From: Oscillospiraceae bacterium
Lineage (GTDB): Bacteria; Bacillota_A; Clostridia; Oscillospirales; Oscillospiraceae
Length of the DNA stretch: 10,796 bases
Direction of reading: 5' to 3'
NCBI GenBank assembly: GCA_017550765.1
Contig: JAFZOC010000044.1
Span: 1 to 10,796 of the forward strand
A program made the position numbers and the translations under genes. The notes beneath the pieces are model-generated. The model made no database searches, was not told where the DNA came from, and was given only the letters and a program-made list of their open reading frames with translations. Positions 7,055 through 10,796 of this stretch are shown here, in pieces. Within the stretch, counting starts at the first letter, position 1. The number at the start of each line of letters is the position of its first letter.

Positions 7055-7973
7055 GTCGATCCTCAGTCCACTTTACTATCTCAAAGTCTTTGCCCAGCAT
7101 GAAGTCCGCTTCGTCCGGCGTGAATTGGACATAGCCGCTCCATGGATAAAACGTCAGCTCCCCGAAAAAGATCCTCCCGGAGATATTGTACAGGTCGACT
7201 CGCACGAACGGGAAATCTGCAGAGAGCTGCTCTGCGACCTCCAGCATGCGCGCAAAGTTCTTCGGTCTTTCGATCTCCCGGTCGCAGGGCGGACAGTCAC
7301 TTATGATATGAAGGTCCTGCCAGTCCCGGTCGTAGAAGTTCCTCTTATGGCCGATGTAGCGGTCCGTGTCCACGACCAGATACTCCGCTCTGCCGCTGTA
7401 GCAGAAGAATTTGTAGTCGTCAACGCCGGCTTCCGGATGCCGGTCATCCTCCAGCAGTTCCTCTGCGACGATACCGGTCTCGATCTCCCAATAAGCCCAT
7501 TCGCGGCCGCCGCCCCCTGCCGGCACGGTCTCGCTGCGGATGGCGAGCTGCTGCGCGAGCTTTTCCTTATCCAACTTGCTCTTGTCGGTGCAGATGATCA
7601 CATCATGCCCGCCGCCGCCGTGCTGTTTTTTCAGAACGAAACGCTCCGGCAGCGCGTCCAGATCGATATCCTCCGGGCGGGACCAGTGACCGTACAAAGG
7701 GACCAGGATATCTCCCAGCCCTTTCCGTTCCACGTAGTCCCTGACAGCGAACTTGTTCACACATCGCTTCATCAACGGATCGCGGTAGTACAGCTTGTAC
7801 CACTGCAGTTTTTCCGTAAAGCGCTGGGGATGCTCCAGATCCAGTTTCCGGCCAGTTTTGATCCGGTACTGCAACCGGATCATCGGTCTATCCGGTACGA
7901 AGCGCAGCATGTGCAGGAGCTTTGCGCGCATCTTGCGCGTTTTGAAGATCTTCTTATAGTTCAGGCCTGGCAT
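7020..7973 (-). CDS. TupA-like ATP-grasp protein (polysaccharide locus type)
   Basis: A 317-residue protein matching the TupA-like ATP-grasp family, found in capsule, teichuronopeptide and other surface-glycan loci and often annotated as glycosyltransferase. Visible marks are the N-terminal HPQRFTEKLQWYKLYYRDPLM signature and FVLKKQHGGGGHDV, a Lys and Gly-rich nucleotide-binding loop. DYKFFCYSGR and the terminal RVDLYNISGRIFFGELTFYPWSG follow, the latter carrying the acidic metal-binding positions expected of ATP-grasp enzymes. TupA of alkaliphilic Bacillus joins amino acids to a uronic acid in teichuronopeptide; whether this protein makes an amide or peptide-like bond is inference. The start at 7973 has GGGAG 7 nt upstream and overlaps the GT4 gene by 20 nt. 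Sequence upstream in the same frame is the shadow of that gene. No membrane segment is seen. Confidence 0.88.
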   Translation of the reverse strand: MPGLNYKKIFKTRKMRAKLLHMLRFVPDRPMIRLQYRIKTGRKLDLEHPQRFTEKLQWYKLYYRDPLMKRCVNKFAVRDYVERKGLGDILVPLYGHWSRPEDIDLDALPERFVLKKQHGGGGHDVIICTDKSKLDKEKLAQQLAIRSETVPAGGGGREWAYWEIETGIVAEELLEDDRHPEAGVDDYKFFCYSGRAEYLVVDTDRYIGHKRNFYDRDWQDLHIISDCPPCDREIERPKNFARMLEVAEQLSADFPFVRVDLYNISGRIFFGELTFYPWSGYVQFTPDEADFMLGKDFEIVKWTEDRHEIRERGTEKV

Positions 7974-9051
7974 TTTCGATCTCCCGCATGTATTTTTCGA
8001 GCACGATCTTGCGGTCGAACTCCCGCTCGACCTTCGCGCGTCCCGCCAAGCCCATCTCCCGGCGTTTTTCCCAGGGCAGAGACAGGAAGACCTCCAATTT
8101 CGCGATGAGATCTGCACTGTCCTTCTGTCGCACGATGAGACCGTTGACACCCTCGTCCACGATCTCCCGGCAGCCCGGACGGTCAGTGGTGATGATGGGG
8201 CGGCCGCAGGCGCAGCTCTCCAAGAGCACGTTGCTCATCCCTTCGGGGTAATAAGTCGGGTGGACCGTACAGGCGGACATGGCATGGATCTCCGCGATGT
8301 CTGAAACATGGCCATGATAGATCACGACGTCCTTCTCGTGCAGCTCTGCCACCTTCTTCTCATAAGCGGGGCGCATGCTCCCACAGATGTGGAAGCGGGT
8401 CTCAGGGTGTCGCTCCTGGATCGCCTGTGCGGCTTCCAGATACTGTTCGATGCCCTTCTCCCTGATGAGCCGGCCAATGAACACGAAGTCCACCGTCTCC
8501 CCTTGCGGATAGGGCAGGACCTCATATCGCTCCAGATTGACGCCGGAACCAGGCAGCAGATCGTATCGGCCCTTGACGATGCCGCGCTCCAGCAGGAAAC
8601 GTTCGTTCTCCTTGTTCTGGAAAAAGACCATCTGGGCTTTCCGCAGGCCACGACGGTATAGTGACAGTGTCAGCTTCTGCATGAGACCGCCGTTCTCGAC
8701 AGCCGTACCCAGTCCCGTGATATTGGCGACGTAGGGGATGCCCAGCGATGCGCAGGCCATACCTGCGTACACGTTGGGCTTGATCGTATAGGTCAGCACC
8801 ACGTCCGGACGCAGCTCTCGCAAGAACTTGCGGAAGGCGAGCAGCAGGCGAAGTTCCTTGATCGGATCTTTCCCGTGGGCCTCGATGTCCATCTCATGGA
8901 ACTCACAGCCATAGTCCCTGAATCTTTCGACGTTGCCGGTATCCTTCGCCAGGATCACCACCCGTTCCGTCTTGGCCAGCCGCTCGATCAGTTCACGACG
9001 GAAGCTGAAAAGGCCAGAGGTAACATTGCTGACCACTACGATGGTCCTCAT
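7954..9051 (-). CDS. GT4 glycosyltransferase, PglA/CapM-like
   Basis: A 365-residue GT-B fold glycosyltransferase of family GT4. The N-terminal domain shows TYTIKPNVYAGMACASLGIP (87-106) followed by NITGLG (110-115), characteristic of PglA/CapM/WbpJ-like enzymes that extend an undecaprenyl-linked amino sugar on the cytoplasmic face. The C-terminal donor domain has FIGRLIREKG (191-200, with R194 and K199) and the retaining E-x7-E motif between E270 and E278 (EGMSNVLLE), then CGRPIITTDRPGCRE. I chose the ATG at 9051: GGGAGG lies about 10 nt upstream of it, whereas the ATG at 9060 directly abuts that site. The gene is 54 bp behind the aminotransferase. The donor sugar cannot be read from the sequence; family precedent suggests a UDP-HexNAc. 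Confidence 0.93.
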   Translation of the reverse strand: MRTIVVVSNVTSGLFSFRRELIERLAKTERVVILAKDTGNVERFRDYGCEFHEMDIEAHGKDPIKELRLLLAFRKFLRELRPDVVLTYTIKPNVYAGMACASLGIPYVANITGLGTAVENGGLMQKLTLSLYRRGLRKAQMVFFQNKENERFLLERGIVKGRYDLLPGSGVNLERYEVLPYPQGETVDFVFIGRLIREKGIEQYLEAAQAIQERHPETRFHICGSMRPAYEKKVAELHEKDVVIYHGHVSDIAEIHAMSACTVHPTYYPEGMSNVLLESCACGRPIITTDRPGCREIVDEGVNGLIVRQKDSADLIAKLEVFLSLPWEKRREMGLAGRAKVEREFDRKIVLEKYMREIENARPEL

Positions 9052-9105
9052 ATCATCCATCCCTCCCGAGACAGTCTTCCACGCAGCAGGTGCTTCCCCG
9101 CTCTC

Positions 9106-10398
9106 TCAGTCAAAGCATCTTCTGACGATCTCGATGACCCGATTCTGCTGCTCCGACGTCATCTTGTTGTCGCTGGGCAGACAGAGCCCGCGGCGGAAAA
9201 TGTCCGCGCTCACGTCTCCTCCCAGGCTCACGAACGCATGGTCCCGGTAGATCGGCTGCAGGTGCATGGGCTTCCAGATCGGACGGCCCTCTGCGTTGAA
9301 CGCCGCGAGCGCCTCCAGGATCTCCGTAGGGCAGCTCTTGCCGGGCTCCGTCCGGAAGCTGGCGGAGAGATCTGTCCGCTCTTGGGCACACATGGCCTCT
9401 TCGTCGATCAGCATGCAGCTCAGCCAGAAGTTGGGCACGCTGTTAGTCGCGTCATAGGGGGACATCTGCACGGGCAGGCCCTTGAAGCCCTCCCGATAGC
9501 GCTCATAGATCGCGCGCTTCTGGGCGATGTGTTCCTCCAGATGGGGGATCTGACCGCGCACGACGCCGGCCACGATGTTGCTCATCCGATAGTTATAGCC
9601 CATCTCGGAATGCTGATACCAGGGCGCGGGATCGCGGGACTGGGTGCTCCATTTGCGCACCCGTTGCGCCGCCTCCACCGAGTCGGTCAGGAGCATGCCG
9701 CCGGCGGATCCGGTGATGATCTTGTTGCCGTTGAAGCTGATGACGCCGACATCGCCGAACGAGCCGGTCTGCCGTCCCTTGTATGTAGATCCGAGAGATT
9801 CCGCAGCGTCCTCCACCAGCAGCGCCTGGTGCCTGTCGCAAATGGCTCTGATCTCATCGACCTTGGCAGGGCTGCCATAGAGATGCGCTGCGACCACGAG
9901 CCTGACGTCAGGATACCGTTCGAAGGCGAGCTCCAGCGCCTCCGGATCCATGTTACAGGTATCACGCTCCGTATCGACGAAGACCGCCTCGCCGCCCTCG
10001 TAAGCCACGGGATTCACCGTGGCGTCAAAGGTCATGTCGGAACAGAAGGCTCTGTGCCCCTCCAGGCTCCCGTGCCCGGTCTTCGGCCGGCCATAGAGCT
10101 CCTCCCCGCAAAGACGGATGCCCAGGTGCAACGCAGCCGTCCCGCAGCCCAGCGCGACGCCGGCCCGGCGGCCGAGCTTAGCGGTAAAGGCGTTCTCGAC
10201 TGCGTCGATGTTCTCTCCGATGGTGGAGACCCAGTTCGTGCGGATCGCTTCGTCCACATAGAACTGCTCTTCCCCATGCATGGTGGGTGAAGACAGCCAG
10301 ACTCTTTCGGAGAAGGGCTGGATCTGGCTGTACCTGGGATCAGAAAAGATCTTTTCTCTATCCATATCTATGATCATCATCCTTTCAGCGGCGCTCAT
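9106..10398 (-). CDS. DegT/DnrJ/EryC1/StrS sugar aminotransferase (PglE-like)
   Basis: A PLP enzyme (430 residues from 10398) that converts a nucleotide-linked 4-keto sugar to an amino sugar. The N-terminal WLSSPTMHGEEQFYVDEA (34-51), TNWVSTIGENIDAVE and GTAALHLGIRL (86-96) match the PglE-like branch that makes UDP-bacillosamine precursors. LVEDAAESLG (194-203) carries the PLP-ring Asp (D197), and SFNGNKIITG (221-230) carries the Schiff-base Lys K226. GYNYRMSN (267-274) is the usual substrate-binding segment. The start is uncertain. The ATG at 10398 has no clear ribosome site, while ATGs at 10380/10377 directly follow AAAGG. One at 10365 gives a protein closer to homologue length, since the first 28 or so residues precede the conserved region. 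It is the first gene after the promoter at 10441-10469. The partner 4,6-dehydratase and N-acetyltransferase are not in the window. Confidence 0.92.
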   Translation of the reverse strand: MSAAERMMIIDMDREKIFSDPRYSQIQPFSERVWLSSPTMHGEEQFYVDEAIRTNWVSTIGENIDAVENAFTAKLGRRAGVALGCGTAALHLGIRLCGEELYGRPKTGHGSLEGHRAFCSDMTFDATVNPVAYEGGEAVFVDTERDTCNMDPEALELAFERYPDVRLVVAAHLYGSPAKVDEIRAICDRHQALLVEDAAESLGSTYKGRQTGSFGDVGVISFNGNKIITGSAGGMLLTDSVEAAQRVRKWSTQSRDPAPWYQHSEMGYNYRMSNIVAGVVRGQIPHLEEHIAQKRAIYERYREGFKGLPVQMSPYDATNSVPNFWLSCMLIDEEAMCAQERTDLSASFRTEPGKSCPTEILEALAAFNAEGRPIWKPMHLQPIYRDHAFVSLGGDVSADIFRRGLCLPSDNKMTSEQQNRVIEIVRRCFD

Positions 10399-10440
10399 AT
10401 GCCGCTGGAATTGGCCATAACTCTTCCATCATAATTTGAG

Positions 10441-10469
10441 ATTTTACCACGCCACAGTCTCTTTGTCAA
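10441..10469 (-). promoter_or_regulatory. sigma-A type promoter for the whole operon
   Basis: Read on the minus strand, TTGACA (10464-10469) and TAAAAT (10441-10446) are separated by exactly 17 bp. TGG stands directly before the -10 box, giving an extended -10. Transcription should start near 10435-10437, leaving about 37 nt before the ATG at 10398. No other comparable promoter was found by eye, and all downstream genes are tightly packed, so it probably drives the full run leftward. A hexamer pair this close to consensus implies high basal strength unless repressed. Confidence 0.85.
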
Positions 10470-10476
10470 TTCGCAA

Positions 10477-10523
10477 CGAAGACCGTTCCTGTCTCTGTTT
10501 CTGCGAAGACCGTTCCTGTCTCT
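10477..10523. repeat. 20-bp direct repeat, two perfect copies, 27-bp period
   Basis: Two identical 20-bp copies (10477-10496 and 10504-10523; plus-strand core GAAGACCGTTCCTGTCTCT) start 27 bp apart. A third, degenerate copy with the core GAGGACCGGTCTTC follows at 10531-10544 and is near-palindromic. Its CGGTCTTC (10537-10544) is the inverse complement of GAAGACCG in each full copy, so two alternative 8-bp stems are possible. The last full copy ends 8 bp upstream of the -35 box, a position where activator or repressor sites are common. It could equally be a dispersed repeat. Confidence 0.8.
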
Positions 10524-10544
10524 ACCTGTCGAGGACCGGTCTTC

Positions 10545-10736
10545 CTGCGCGCAGGATGCTCCTCGCAGCCCGCGCACTGGGTGCGCGCCCTTCCCATATA
10601 CTTTTTACGACGGAACGCGCGCAAGATCCGTCGCAGTCTGTCGAGGCTCTCATAAAAACGCAGCATCCGATCGCAGCGCATCGCGGTGTGCAGCCCTGTC
10701 GATCCCGGAGGCACATGATATAGAACACCTTGAAAG
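10545..10736. other. gene-free leader upstream of the promoter
   Basis: This lies in the roughly 400-bp stretch right of the aminotransferase gene. I see no convincing gene here: frames on both strands are open but low in complexity, start inside the hairpin or cross the promoter, and match nothing I recognise. It does hold a 7-bp stem with a 3-nt loop (CGCGCAC at 10571-10577, GTGCGCG at 10581-10587), and a 12-bp palindrome CCTGCGCGCAGG overlaps its left edge at 10544-10555. A short remnant gene cannot be excluded. Confidence 0.5.
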
Positions 10737-10774
10737 GCAAAAATGGGAACTTCCGAAAAAGTTCCCATTTTTGC
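10737..10774. terminator. perfect 16-bp hairpin, probable bidirectional intrinsic terminator
   Basis: Left arm 10737-10752 and right arm 10759-10774 are perfect inverse complements around a 6-nt loop (CCGAAA). The stem has a GGGAAC core and ends in an A5/T5 tract, so either strand yields a stem followed by a short U run within the stem base. That is the usual form of a bidirectional terminator between transcription units. It lies about 270 bp upstream of the operon promoter and would insulate it from whatever lies to the right. Confidence 0.75.
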
Positions 10775-10796
10775 GTATATCGAACGTGAAGGGGGA

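Noticed and set aside
8875..10290. Long open plus-strand frame opposite the aminotransferase and GT4 genes
   Set aside because: It spans two real genes on the other strand and shows no domain; this is third-position GC bias keeping the antisense frame open.
10477..10544. CRISPR array
   Set aside because: Only two full 20-bp copies with 7-bp gaps; there are no spacers of normal length and no cas genes.
10395..10577. 60-codon minus-strand frame ending at the aminotransferase start
   Set aside because: It begins upstream of the promoter and crosses both promoter boxes and the repeats, so the predicted operon transcript would not contain its start.
10466..10768. 100-codon minus-strand frame in the leader
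   Set aside because: Its start lies inside the terminator-like hairpin and its end runs through the tandem repeat into the -35 region. The repeated ETGTVF peptide is just the 27-bp repeat read in frame. A short remnant from the internal Met is not excluded but not supported.

Overview
The window looks like chromosomal DNA from a GC-rich, Gram-positive anaerobe, most likely a gut or rumen member of the Clostridia. This rests on strong AGGAG-type ribosome binding sites, a textbook TTGACA/TAAAAT promoter, a two-subunit class I (Fe-S) fumarase-type enzyme, and a glycan locus of the short PglC-like sugar transferase type. It is inference from style; no marker gene fixes the taxon.

All eleven genes lie on the minus strand, so the locus reads from right to left. 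The right end (about 10400-10796) is a gene-free leader. It holds a perfect 16-bp hairpin, a GC-rich stretch with small palindromes, a 20-bp tandem repeat, and one near-consensus promoter at 10441-10469. From there the genes run almost without gaps: four junctions overlap by 4 to 35 nt, and most others are 4 to 54 nt apart. I see no terminator inside the run, so it reads as one operon.

The promoter-proximal half is glycan assembly: a PLP sugar aminotransferase (DegT/PglE-like), a GT4 glycosyltransferase (PglA/CapM-like), a TupA-like ATP-grasp protein and a Wzy/O-antigen-ligase-type membrane protein. The distal half mixes two themes. Fumarase/tartrate-dehydratase-type alpha and beta subunits come first, then an integral membrane acyltransferase and a PglC-like phosphoglycosyl transferase. 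These are followed by a D-2-hydroxyacid dehydrogenase, an MmgE/PrpD-family protein and the start of a TIM-barrel-like protein that runs off the left edge.

The glycan genes suggest an undecaprenyl-linked oligosaccharide starting with an amino-deoxy sugar, possibly bacillosamine-like, which is then polymerised or transferred. The notable point is that small-carboxylic-acid enzymes (hydratase, dehydrogenase, PrpD fold, barrel protein) are threaded through the same operon, on both sides of an acyltransferase and a sugar transferase. One reading is that they make a hydroxy-acid or unsaturated-acid decoration for the glycan. The other is that a catabolic module has simply become joined to a glycan operon. 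The sequence alone does not decide between these.
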